Positions 7,006-13,378 of a DNA stretch of 13,378 bases are shown here, piece by piece. Under the pieces are notes generated by a model. It saw only the letters and a list, made by a program, of their open reading frames with translations, was not told the DNA's origin and ran no database searches. The number at the start of each line of letters is the position of its first letter. Position 1 is the stretch's first letter. The position numbers and the translations under genes are program-made. The DNA is taken from the NCBI GenBank assembly GCA_022706865.1, contig JAKJBT010000045.1, forward strand, positions 1-13,378, given 5' to 3'. The stretch comes from Bacillota bacterium (GTDB taxonomy: Bacteria > Bacillota_A > Clostridia > Lutisporales > Lutisporaceae).

Positions 7006-8064
7006 TCACTCCCTGATTTCAACCTTCACATAATCCGGAACTATCTGCACCCATGTAACTCCCTTATTCATAAGCACTTCGTTGCCCTTAAGGTCCTTGT
7101 ATACCTCTTTTGCGCTCCTGCTGTCCTTGCTCCATTCGATTTCTATCAGCTTTCCTCCGCTAAGGTAATATCCTCTGCCCTTGCCGATATTCTTTATCTC
7201 CAACCGCCCTACATCGTCGAGAACCTTTCTGGTGGTTTTTTCGACAATTATATTAGCTGCTGCTATGTCCTTTCCTGATTCCTTGTCTTTGAGCCTTGTT
7301 CCGTTTATCGTCCTATAATATAATTTGTCCTTTTCACTGTATTCATACCCGACAACATAATTCTTGCTGTAATTGAATATGATTGAGCGGGTATTCTTTC
7401 CATCCGGTTCAATAAATTCTTCGTTAAACTTGAAATACTCGGGTGCCGTTTTGTTATTGAATCTATTGCTTTCCATTACTTCTCTCATAAGCTTGGTGCT
7501 TGTATACAGATTATGGGGCATCTTTCTGTCCTTTGATCTCCAGAAGCATGGGGATCCTTTCAAATCGTTGAGAGTATTTACTTTTAGTGTGACCAGATCC
7601 TGAAGTGCCTGGGGGCTCCCGCCGCAATGCACGTATACTGCATTGAATTCAAGGGCTTTATCTATGAAATAAGGTCTCGCGCTTCTCACCGGACCGATTT
7701 TATCTGCGTGAGTGTGGTGAAAAATTGCCATATATCTCGTAATATTGCCCTCAACAGGGATTTCATATACTATCTCCGCTTCTGAAAGCCCTGATTGGGG
7801 TCTTGCGTTATATTCATTATCAATCATCACAGCTATAGGCCTGAGCTTCAAATCAGCCTCATATGTTACCAGTTCCCCCGTCAAAGGGCAAGGTGACCCC
7901 TTGGGCGGTTCGGGAGCCGGGGGCGGAGTCGGTTCGACAACCGGTTCTGGTGTGACCTCAGGTTCAACACTTGATACAGGCTCAGCGTCTTTACCGCATC
8001 CTGAAAATAATATTGCGATAATGCACAAAATCATCAGCATAAATTTACATCTATTATTTTTCAT
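7006..8064 (-). CDS. DUF3048 (YerB-like) lipoprotein
   Basis: The 352-residue precursor has a lipoprotein signal: basic start MKNNRCK, hydrophobic core about 8-20, and lipobox LFSGC with the lipidated Cys at 23. A Pro/Glu/Val-rich linker (about 26-56) tethers the domain to the outer face of the membrane. The rest matches the DUF3048/YerB family: PLTGELV, LRPIAVMIDNEYNARPQSGL, HADKIGPVRSARPYF, then a C-terminal subdomain ending WVQIVPDYVKVEI. No enzymatic role is established to my knowledge. The start is the ATG at 8064, 6 bases after AGAGGG; a longer frame would need a TTG at 8109 overlapping ybeY. It lies between ybeY and cdd, where Bacillus has dgkA; cotranscription is likely (gaps of 37 and 5 bp). 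Confidence 0.9.
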   Translation of the reverse strand: MKNNRCKFMLMILCIIAILFSGCGKDAEPVSSVEPEVTPEPVVEPTPPPAPEPPKGSPCPLTGELVTYEADLKLRPIAVMIDNEYNARPQSGLSEAEIVYEIPVEGNITRYMAIFHHTHADKIGPVRSARPYFIDKALEFNAVYVHCGGSPQALQDLVTLKVNTLNDLKGSPCFWRSKDRKMPHNLYTSTKLMREVMESNRFNNKTAPEYFKFNEEFIEPDGKNTRSIIFNYSKNYVVGYEYSEKDKLYYRTINGTRLKDKESGKDIAAANIIVEKTTRKVLDDVGRLEIKNIGKGRGYYLSGGKLIEIEWSKDSRSAKEVYKDLKGNEVLMNKGVTWVQIVPDYVKVEIRE

Positions 8065-8101
8065 TTGAGACCCTCTTTCATTAAATAGAATCACAAGATT
8101 G

Positions 8102-8584
8102 CTAATCAATCTTAATATTTTTCAGTATTTCTTCCTGCTTATCGAAAATTTCTCCCTCTGAGGCTTCTTCATCATGGTCATAGCCCAGAAGGTGCAGCAT
8201 CCCATGTACCAGCAGAAAAGCCAGTTCCCGCTTAAAGCTGTGTCCGTACTCCTCTGACTGCTCCACTGCTTTTTCCATTGATATGACTATATCGCCCAAT
8301 GCAATTTCCTCTTCTATATATTCGGCATTTTCATCCTCTGCATTAAGCTCTTCTTCAATGAACTCCACTAGCGGAAAGGATAATACATCCGTTTCCTTGT
8401 CAATATTCCTGTATTCTTTGTTCAGGCTTCTCATCTCTTCATTGCACACGAATGAGATACTGACCTCGAATTCTTCTTCGCACCGCTCATAGGCAAGAAC
8501 CTCTTCAACTACTTGTACGACAAAAGCTTCCAAAGCCTCATCAACTTTTACTGCTTCCTGTCTGTTATCTATTAATACCGACAT
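8102..8584 (-). CDS. ybeY: Endoribonuclease YbeY (16S rRNA maturation)
   Basis: The 160-residue protein carries the YbeY zinc motif H127-x3-H131-x5-H137 in VHGMLHLLGYDHDEE, preceded by the family blocks LNKEYRNIDKETDVLSFP and ALGDIVIS. YbeY acts in 16S rRNA 3'-end maturation and ribosome quality control, often functionally linked to Era, encoded three genes further along. The ATG at 8584 follows AGGAGG with good spacing. A Glu-rich stretch at about 74-94 sits between the two conserved blocks and looks longer and more acidic than usual. Located 11 bp after yqfF. Confidence 0.96.
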   Translation of the reverse strand: MSVLIDNRQEAVKVDEALEAFVVQVVEEVLAYERCEEEFEVSISFVCNEEMRSLNKEYRNIDKETDVLSFPLVEFIEEELNAEDENAEYIEEEIALGDIVISMEKAVEQSEEYGHSFKRELAFLLVHGMLHLLGYDHDEEASEGEIFDKQEEILKNIKID

Positions 8585-8595
8585 TTAATAACCTC

Positions 8596-10662
8596 CTATT
8601 GTATATCTTTAATAGTTTCCGGATATTCTATTCTTTCATGGAATATTCCTGCCAGCACCTTCACGAAAGCCTGCCCTATCATCTCCAGATCCTTTAGTGT
8701 AAGGTCACAGTTGTCCAGTTGTGCATCATTGAGCTTATCCTTAATTATTTTTCTCACTCCCTGCTCAACCTGATCCTGGGTGGGCTCGGATAATGACCTG
8801 ATATAGGCCTCAACCGAATCTGCCAGCATAACTATTGCGGCTTCTGCCGTCTGTGGCTTTCTGTATGGATATCTGAACTTACTCTCATCCACTGCTTCAG
8901 CCCCTTCCGCACTTATTGCCTTATGATAGAAATATGCTACCAGAGTATTTCCATGATGCTCCTCAATAATCCGTATTACTGTGGAGGGAAGCTTGTTCTT
9001 TCCGGCAATCTCCACTCCGTCCTTTACATGGGAAGTAATGACCAGGGCACTTAGATTGGGAGTAATTTTATCATGGGGGTTATCCCTGGTAATCTGGTTT
9101 TCCTTGAAGAAATAAGGCCTTTTGAGTTTTCCGATGTCATGATAGTATGCCCCTACTCTGCACAAAAGCGGATTGGCGCCTATGTCTTCCGCCGCTGCTT
9201 CTGCCAGGTTTCCAACCAATATTGAATGGTAGTAGGTACCGGGGGCTTCGATAAGCAGCCTCCTCAGCATCGGTTGATTCGGATTTGACAATTCCAGAAG
9301 CTTTAAGGGGGTAATAATATCAAATACCGTTTCAAAAAACGGCAGCGTACCAATGGTAAGTACTGCTGACAGAGTACCTCCTATAACACCGTACAACCCG
9401 TTGTAAAGTATCCTGTATATATCTTCCCGGCTCAGAATGCCTTCACTGAATATAATCAGAAAGCTGACCAGGCTTACAGCCAATCCTGCCAGGATAAAGG
9501 TACTTCTGTGATGTGTTCTTGATACCATTCCCGCGCCAAGTATACCTGTCAGAAGCATCATGACCACTACAGGCAGATCAAAGCCTCCAAGAAAACCTGC
9601 AAGTATTGACATCATTATATTCGTCATTATGGCTATTCTTGGGCTTACCAATATTGAAACAAGCATTGCCCCTGCAGGCAACACTATGAGATATTCGGAA
9701 ATATTTTTGAGTACCATGGTCATAGTCAGTGTCATAATGGCTATCAAGCTGATAAGAAGTAAAGTGGAATTGCTGTCCCACAGCTTTTTGTCAAGGCTTC
9801 TCAGGTACAATCCCATTATGATAAGGCAAATGCCTATTATTACTCCATAGCCTATATAGAATTGAATGTCAAATCTGTCATTATCACTTTCGGCCAGAAG
9901 CCCATAGGCATTCAGCAGTTGAATCTGTTGTGATGATACTTCCTGCCCTTTGTTGACTATCAGAGTGCCCTTGCGAATGACTACATCCTCCACCTTTTCC
10001 CGCTCACTCTGTCTTCTTGCCAATGTTGTCTGCTCATCGTAGTACATATTCGGTTTCAGAACCATTACTGCAATATCCGCGCCTATTTCATTAAGCTTGC
10101 TTTTCTTTGGAAGATTCATAAAGAATTCCCTTATATCACTTCTCTTGTCATTTAGCTGCTGTTCGGTAATCCTCCCGCTAAGCATCTGGATGTTTATATA
10201 TTTGATATTGTCTTCCAAAGATGCGAGATCTGCTTCCGAAGCATCAAGCAGCGTACTATACAAGCTATTTCCAAGGCTTATGTTGGAATTCTGCTCAAGA
10301 AGGTTGAGCTTCTGCACCTTATTAAGCTCCGCATTACTCCTGACTGAATCCAGAAGTGCAAAAAAGTCGCTTATTTTCTTTTCTATATCGATCTGAACAG
10401 TCAAATCCAAGTTATAAACCGGTTGGACACTATCCTCCGCTTGTTTTCTTCTAAGCTCTGTGGCGGACTTGTCCACAATATCTGATGGAGCATATATGTC
10501 TTTATCAGATATATCACCTACCTGTAGAAGATATTTCTGCGGCGCAGTATTCAGAACGAACAGGAAAAACAGCGCAATAAAAAGGCCTGCAATCAGTAAT
10601 ACTCTGATTGTAGTGCTGTTTCTTGCCAGCCTTTTTAAATCCGAAACCGAAAACTTAATCAT
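8596..10662 (-). CDS. pgpH: 7TM-HD cyclic-di-AMP phosphodiesterase (PgpH/YqfF)
   Basis: The 688-residue membrane protein has an N-terminal TM helix (about 20-39), an extracytoplasmic 7TMR-HDED domain (about 40-265), seven TM helices (about 267-445) and a cytoplasmic HD domain. Metal-ligand residues are visible: H479 (YYHS), H508-D509 (YYHDIGK), H569-H570 (EEHHGNT) and D615 (LADSVEA). Characterised members such as Listeria PgpH hydrolyse c-di-AMP, linking it to potassium and turgor control; activity here is inferred from intact motifs. Length is normal. The ATG at 10662 overlaps the phoH stop (ATGA), with AGGAGA 6 bases upstream inside phoH, so translation is probably coupled. Confidence 0.94.
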   Translation of the reverse strand: MIKFSVSDLKRLARNSTTIRVLLIAGLFIALFFLFVLNTAPQKYLLQVGDISDKDIYAPSDIVDKSATELRRKQAEDSVQPVYNLDLTVQIDIEKKISDFFALLDSVRSNAELNKVQKLNLLEQNSNISLGNSLYSTLLDASEADLASLEDNIKYINIQMLSGRITEQQLNDKRSDIREFFMNLPKKSKLNEIGADIAVMVLKPNMYYDEQTTLARRQSEREKVEDVVIRKGTLIVNKGQEVSSQQIQLLNAYGLLAESDNDRFDIQFYIGYGVIIGICLIIMGLYLRSLDKKLWDSNSTLLLISLIAIMTLTMTMVLKNISEYLIVLPAGAMLVSILVSPRIAIMTNIMMSILAGFLGGFDLPVVVMMLLTGILGAGMVSRTHHRSTFILAGLAVSLVSFLIIFSEGILSREDIYRILYNGLYGVIGGTLSAVLTIGTLPFFETVFDIITPLKLLELSNPNQPMLRRLLIEAPGTYYHSILVGNLAEAAAEDIGANPLLCRVGAYYHDIGKLKRPYFFKENQITRDNPHDKITPNLSALVITSHVKDGVEIAGKNKLPSTVIRIIEEHHGNTLVAYFYHKAISAEGAEAVDESKFRYPYRKPQTAEAAIVMLADSVEAYIRSLSEPTQDQVEQGVRKIIKDKLNDAQLDNCDLTLKDLEMIGQAFVKVLAGIFHERIEYPETIKDIQ

Positions 10663-11636
10663 TCGCTCTCTCCTATTTCTTCTTCATGCTTTTCATATGC
10701 TTTTATGATATCCTTCACCAGCTTATGCCTGACAACATCCTTTTCACTAAAATATACAAATCCTATGCCCTTAATACCTCTCAATATCTCCATGACTTGC
10801 TTCAGCCCGGAGTATTTTCCTTTGGGCAGGTCAATCTGTGTAATGTCCCCGGTAATAATGGCCTTGGAACCAAAGCCTAATCTGGTCAGGAACATTTTCA
10901 TCTGTTCAGGGGATGTATTCTGCGCTTCATCAAGTATGATATATGAGTCATCAAGAGTTCGGCCTCTCATATATGCAAGGGGTGCCACCTCAATTACCCC
11001 TCTCTCTATATGCTTTTGATAGGTCTCCGCGCCCATTATGTCATGCAAAGCATCATATAATGGCCTTAGATACGGATCTACCTTGTTCTGCAGGTCTCCG
11101 GGCAAAAAACCCAGCTTTTCTCCCGCTTCCACTGCAGGCCTTGTAAGGATTATCCTGCTTACCTCATGGCTTTTGAAGGCCTTTACAGCCATTGCCATGG
11201 CAAGATAAGTCTTCCCTGTCCCTGCAGGGCCTATTCCGAATACGACTTCATTACTGCGTATTGCATCTATATACCTTTTCTGTCCTATCGTCTTGCTCTT
11301 TATTGCTTTCCCCCTGGCGTTCGTGATTATAACGCTGTCAAGCTCCTCGCGCCTGTTTTCCCTTCCCTCTTTTACAAGTTCAATAGTATAGCTTACCGAA
11401 TGGCTTGTAACAGCTTCACCGTTCTGCTGCATTTCCATAAGAATATTCAGGGTTCTTTCTGCCATTGCAACGGCATTTTCTTGCCCCACAATCTTTATTT
11501 CGCCTTCTCTGACAATTATGTCAATATCGAATTCATCTTCTATGACTTTAAGATTCTGGTCAAAGTTCCCAAAAAGATTCATTATTCTTTCCATATTATC
11601 AATTTGTATACTAGCCTCAGTAAATTGCTCCTGCAA
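10659..11636 (-). CDS. phoH: PhoH family ATPase (YbeZ-type)
   Basis: The 325-residue protein has an N-terminal KH-like region (about 20-70) and a RecA-like ATPase with Walker A GPAGTGKT (136-143), Walker B YIILDEAQN (232-240), and GDITQIDLPKG (263-273). The family is linked to RNA handling, and in many genomes is encoded next to ybeY, as here. The exact substrate is unknown. The chosen start is a TTG at 11636, 7 bases after AAGGAGG; the next ATG (codon 15) has no comparable site, and Bacillus PhoH aligns from this longer start. It lies 46 bp after yqfD and overlaps yqfF by 4 bp. Confidence 0.94.
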   Translation of the reverse strand: MQEQFTEASIQIDNMERIMNLFGNFDQNLKVIEDEFDIDIIVREGEIKIVGQENAVAMAERTLNILMEMQQNGEAVTSHSVSYTIELVKEGRENRREELDSVIITNARGKAIKSKTIGQKRYIDAIRSNEVVFGIGPAGTGKTYLAMAMAVKAFKSHEVSRIILTRPAVEAGEKLGFLPGDLQNKVDPYLRPLYDALHDIMGAETYQKHIERGVIEVAPLAYMRGRTLDDSYIILDEAQNTSPEQMKMFLTRLGFGSKAIITGDITQIDLPKGKYSGLKQVMEILRGIKGIGFVYFSEKDVVRHKLVKDIIKAYEKHEEEIGESE

Positions 11637-11682
11637 TTGTTCTCCTCCTTATGTGCTTCGGACATCATGCATGGTGTCCCTG

Positions 11683-12861
11683 CTAGTAAATTTTTTGTTT
11701 TACACCGATATCCTCAAGTACCTCAACACTTATCTTTGCCTTGACAGACTTTTTATCTGTGTAATAGTCTATATCCTTTTTCAGAATTACGGCATCTTCC
11801 GGTATCCGGAGCTTTATCCTTGCATTTAGCCTTTCTGCACATCTCTCCTTGGCTTCATCAACCGTAATTGTCTTTAGTTCAGGTACTAATTCTTCAAATC
11901 TGTATTCAATAAGCTTTATTGGGAATACATAATCCCCGAAGCTTATCAGGCGCCTCTCTTCCACATATTCGTTAAAATCCTTGAAATCCACACTTCTCTT
12001 CCCGGAGAATTCTTTGTCCAGCAGCTTCAATTTGTACTGCCGTGCAACCTTTCCCGAAGGTCTATACCCTATTTGCTGAAGGGGTATTTCCTCCGCATCC
12101 TCATACCATGTCCTTGCACTTACCTGAGCAATAGAATGTATTTGCCTGGGCTCCAGATTTTCTCTCAATATTGTTCCTGTGACAAGCTTCTGTCCCTTTC
12201 TTACAGAATCCCCATCCTTAACCAGGGGATCGCCGGAAAGCACCAACAGCTTTGTAATCACTCCGTCTTTTGCCGCAATAATGTCACAGGCATCAGTACG
12301 GCTGATTAATGGGGGCCCCTCACTTTTCTCAACAACCTCTACCACTGCCTTGGTACCTTTTATTTGTATCCCGATCCATGACAGCTCCGGCATTTTTATG
12401 AGTACCTGGTTCTCAATATGCCTCCTGTCCAGCCTTCCTTTCCAGCTTCCTTCCTTAAGCCCTTCGTTATAAAGGCATCTCAATATATTCTCATTATCGA
12501 CATTCTTGGTTCCAACTATTTCTATCATCCAGACAAAGGAGGACATTATGTAAATAAAAACAAACAGCAGAAACAGGCTGGAATAGAATAGCTTTCTTCT
12601 TCTTATATTCCTTAGGATAAAAGGAAAACCCCTCTTGTTCAATATGCTGACTGAACTGTCCGTTTTTCGCACAATGTCCCGGAGCCTTCTGAAATTCTCC
12701 AGTCCTATTTTTGCCTTGACCGTTGTATAGTCAAGCTTCTCGATATCCCATATGTAAATATTATTGACTACTGCAAGATTAATAAATCTTTCAATCTTCA
12801 ATCCTTTAACAATAATAATAGCATATCCCCTCAAATAATTCCATATTCGTATGATAAACAT
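11683..12861 (-). CDS. yqfD: Sporulation protein YqfD
   Basis: The 392-residue protein has a cytoplasmic N-terminal part (about 1-88), ending in a basic cluster RNIRRRK, one TM helix at about 91-113, and a large predicted extracytoplasmic domain. The latter carries family blocks such as PELSWIGIQIKGTKAVVEVV and AAKDGVITKLLVLSGDPLVK, the second resembling a biotinyl/lipoyl-like fold, as in membrane-fusion proteins. YqfD belongs to a forespore-engulfment-era sporulation family expressed in the mother cell in Bacillus; its molecular role is not settled. The ATG at 12861 has an atypical ribosome site (GGGGG about 11 bases upstream, AAGGGA nearly adjacent). It follows yqfC by 32 bp. Confidence 0.92.
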   Translation of the reverse strand: MFIIRIWNYLRGYAIIIVKGLKIERFINLAVVNNIYIWDIEKLDYTTVKAKIGLENFRRLRDIVRKTDSSVSILNKRGFPFILRNIRRRKLFYSSLFLLFVFIYIMSSFVWMIEIVGTKNVDNENILRCLYNEGLKEGSWKGRLDRRHIENQVLIKMPELSWIGIQIKGTKAVVEVVEKSEGPPLISRTDACDIIAAKDGVITKLLVLSGDPLVKDGDSVRKGQKLVTGTILRENLEPRQIHSIAQVSARTWYEDAEEIPLQQIGYRPSGKVARQYKLKLLDKEFSGKRSVDFKDFNEYVEERRLISFGDYVFPIKLIEYRFEELVPELKTITVDEAKERCAERLNARIKLRIPEDAVILKKDIDYYTDKKSVKAKISVEVLEDIGVKQKIY

Positions 12862-12893
12862 GTCCCTTATACCCCCAGCATCTTCAATGATAC

Positions 12894-13166
12894 CTAGAAC
12901 TCGATATTCGTTATTTCTCCCGTTATCGTAATTTCCTCCTGAAATATTGTCTTTATCGCAAGGTTTTTACCGTGAAGTGCTGTTATACCGCTGCCGGTGT
13001 TGATTCTTATAAGCTCTTCGCTGTATTCGATTATACCTTTATGGTTTTCCACCGTTATCTGCCCCGTTCCGATGATGATAATTTTGGAAACATCCAGGAC
13101 AATATCCTTGGGGAGCTCAAAAGTATTGGACAGCTTCTCCCTTAATTTGTAACTCCTTTTACCCAT
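12894..13166 (-). CDS. yqfC: Sporulation protein YqfC
   Basis: The 90-residue protein MGKRSYKLREKLSNTFELP.. matches the YqfC family by length and by the blocks FELPKDIVLDVSKI, GTGQITVENHKGI and EEITITGEI. The family is found in spore formers, nearly always next to yqfD, and its biochemical role is unknown. The start is the ATG at 13166, 6 bases after AGAGGTG. A longer in-frame reading to 13256 gives a non-conserved N-terminus overlapping repeat-associated DNA and was not used. It is the first gene of the operon in this window. No clear promoter was found just upstream. Confidence 0.9.
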   Translation of the reverse strand: MGKRSYKLREKLSNTFELPKDIVLDVSKIIIIGTGQITVENHKGIIEYSEELIRINTGSGITALHGKNLAIKTIFQEEITITGEITNIEF

Positions 13167-13274
13167 AGCATACACCTCTATATAAATGTATGCGGAAGCG
13201 GCATTTGGAAGAACAAAAATGGGCTTGATGCACAATATAAGAAGAATGCGGCGCATCTGAGGGACATGGGGACC
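13167..13274. other. Intergenic leader of yqfC
   Basis: This stretch between the hairpin repeat and yqfC has no supported gene. It contains the yqfC ribosome site, an imperfect palindrome ATGCGCCGCAT (13256-13246 on the minus strand), and TATATT (13239-13234 area), which resembles a -10 box but lacks a convincing -35. A sigma-E-like -10, CATACATT, occurs but sits too close to the ribosome site to be a convincing promoter. Confidence 0.5.
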
Positions 13275-13289
13275 AGGGACGCGGGGACG
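13260..13289. repeat. Imperfect 15-bp tandem repeat beside the hairpin
   Basis: On the plus strand agggacatggggacc (13260-13274) is followed directly by agggacgcggggacg (13275-13289), which matches at 12 of 15 positions. The second unit is the start of the hairpin's left arm, so the outer arm appears partly duplicated. Confidence 0.6.
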
Positions 13290-13339
13290 TTTAATCTGTC
13301 CTGCTTTCAGCGGGACAGATTAAACGTCCCCGTGTCCCT
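13275..13339. repeat. Long palindromic (hairpin) repeat upstream of yqfC
   Basis: Two 27-bp arms, 13275-13301 and 13313-13339, are inverted repeats with one non-identical position (13281/13333; a G-U wobble if transcribed on the plus strand, A-C on the minus strand). The 11-base loop TGCTTTCAGCG can add three further pairs (GCT/AGC) after one mismatch. Core arm sequence is GGGGACGTTTAATCTGTCC. No T-run follows on either strand, so it is not a canonical intrinsic terminator. It looks like a REP-type or MITE-like palindrome; a decayed relative lies in the cdd-era gap. No transposase is nearby. Confidence 0.85.
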
Positions 13340-13378
13340 AAAAGTGTGCCCTGCTATACTATACAAGCTCTTGCTTGG

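Noticed and set aside
11166..11744. 192-codon open frame on the plus strand
   Set aside because: It is antisense to phoH and the end of yqfD, both strongly conserved; its translation is Cys/Phe/Tyr-rich with no family resemblance.
13173..13187. Sigma-E-like -10 box CATACATT upstream of yqfC
   Set aside because: The -10 match is good, but no matching -35 lies 13-15 bp upstream, and the implied start would fall inside the yqfC ribosome site.
13275..13339. Hairpin read as an intrinsic terminator of the gene before the window
   Set aside because: Neither strand has a T-run after the stem, and the length and tandem arm copy fit a repeat family better.

Overview
The window is a stretch of Clostridia-type (low-GC Gram-positive, endospore-forming) chromosome. 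The evidence is the gene order yqfC-yqfD-phoH-yqfF-ybeY-...-cdd-era-recO, a T-box leader in front of glyQS, strong AGGAGG-type ribosome binding sites, and the sporulation-associated genes yqfC and yqfD. All 14 protein genes lie on the minus strand, so the biological reading direction is from base 13378 down to base 1. The genus cannot be fixed from this sequence; a relative of Acetivibrio/Ruminiclostridium is only a guess.

Region 1 (13378-13167) is intergenic. It carries a 65-bp near-perfect hairpin repeat and is the upstream end of the first operon. Region 2 (13166-4262) is a tightly packed run of ten genes: yqfC and yqfD (sporulation); phoH, yqfF/pgpH, ybeY (RNA-linked ATPase, cyclic-di-AMP phosphodiesterase, 16S rRNA endonuclease); a DUF3048 lipoprotein; cdd, era, recO; and a small UBA-like/DUF4342 protein. 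Most gaps are under 50 bp and phoH/yqfF overlap by 4 bp, so one long transcript is likely. The only larger gap (85 bp, cdd to era) contains a decayed copy of the same repeat family. Compared with the Bacillus order ybeY-dgkA-cdd-era-recO, dgkA is missing and the DUF3048 gene stands in its place.

Region 3 (4257-3963) is a strong sigma-A-type promoter followed by a complete glycine T-box riboswitch with a terminator. Region 4 (3962-989) is glyQ and glyS, the two subunits of the alpha2beta2 glycyl-tRNA synthetase, overlapping by 8 bp. Region 5 (988-860) is a leader with a plausible promoter and an inverted repeat. Region 6 (859-1) is ccpN, a CBS-domain repressor, and the first 67 codons of ppsR, the regulator of pyruvate phosphate dikinase; ppsR runs off the window.

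Together the genes cover ribosome maturation and translation (ybeY, era, phoH, glyQS), nucleotide salvage and second-messenger turnover (cdd, yqfF), repair (recO), sporulation (yqfCD) and control of pyruvate/PEP flux (ccpN, ppsR). Most is conserved housekeeping. The parts least explained are the palindromic repeat family, the DUF4342 and DUF3048 genes, and the apparent lack of a terminator between the long operon and the glyQS T-box. I saw no clear new defence, mobile or biosynthetic system.
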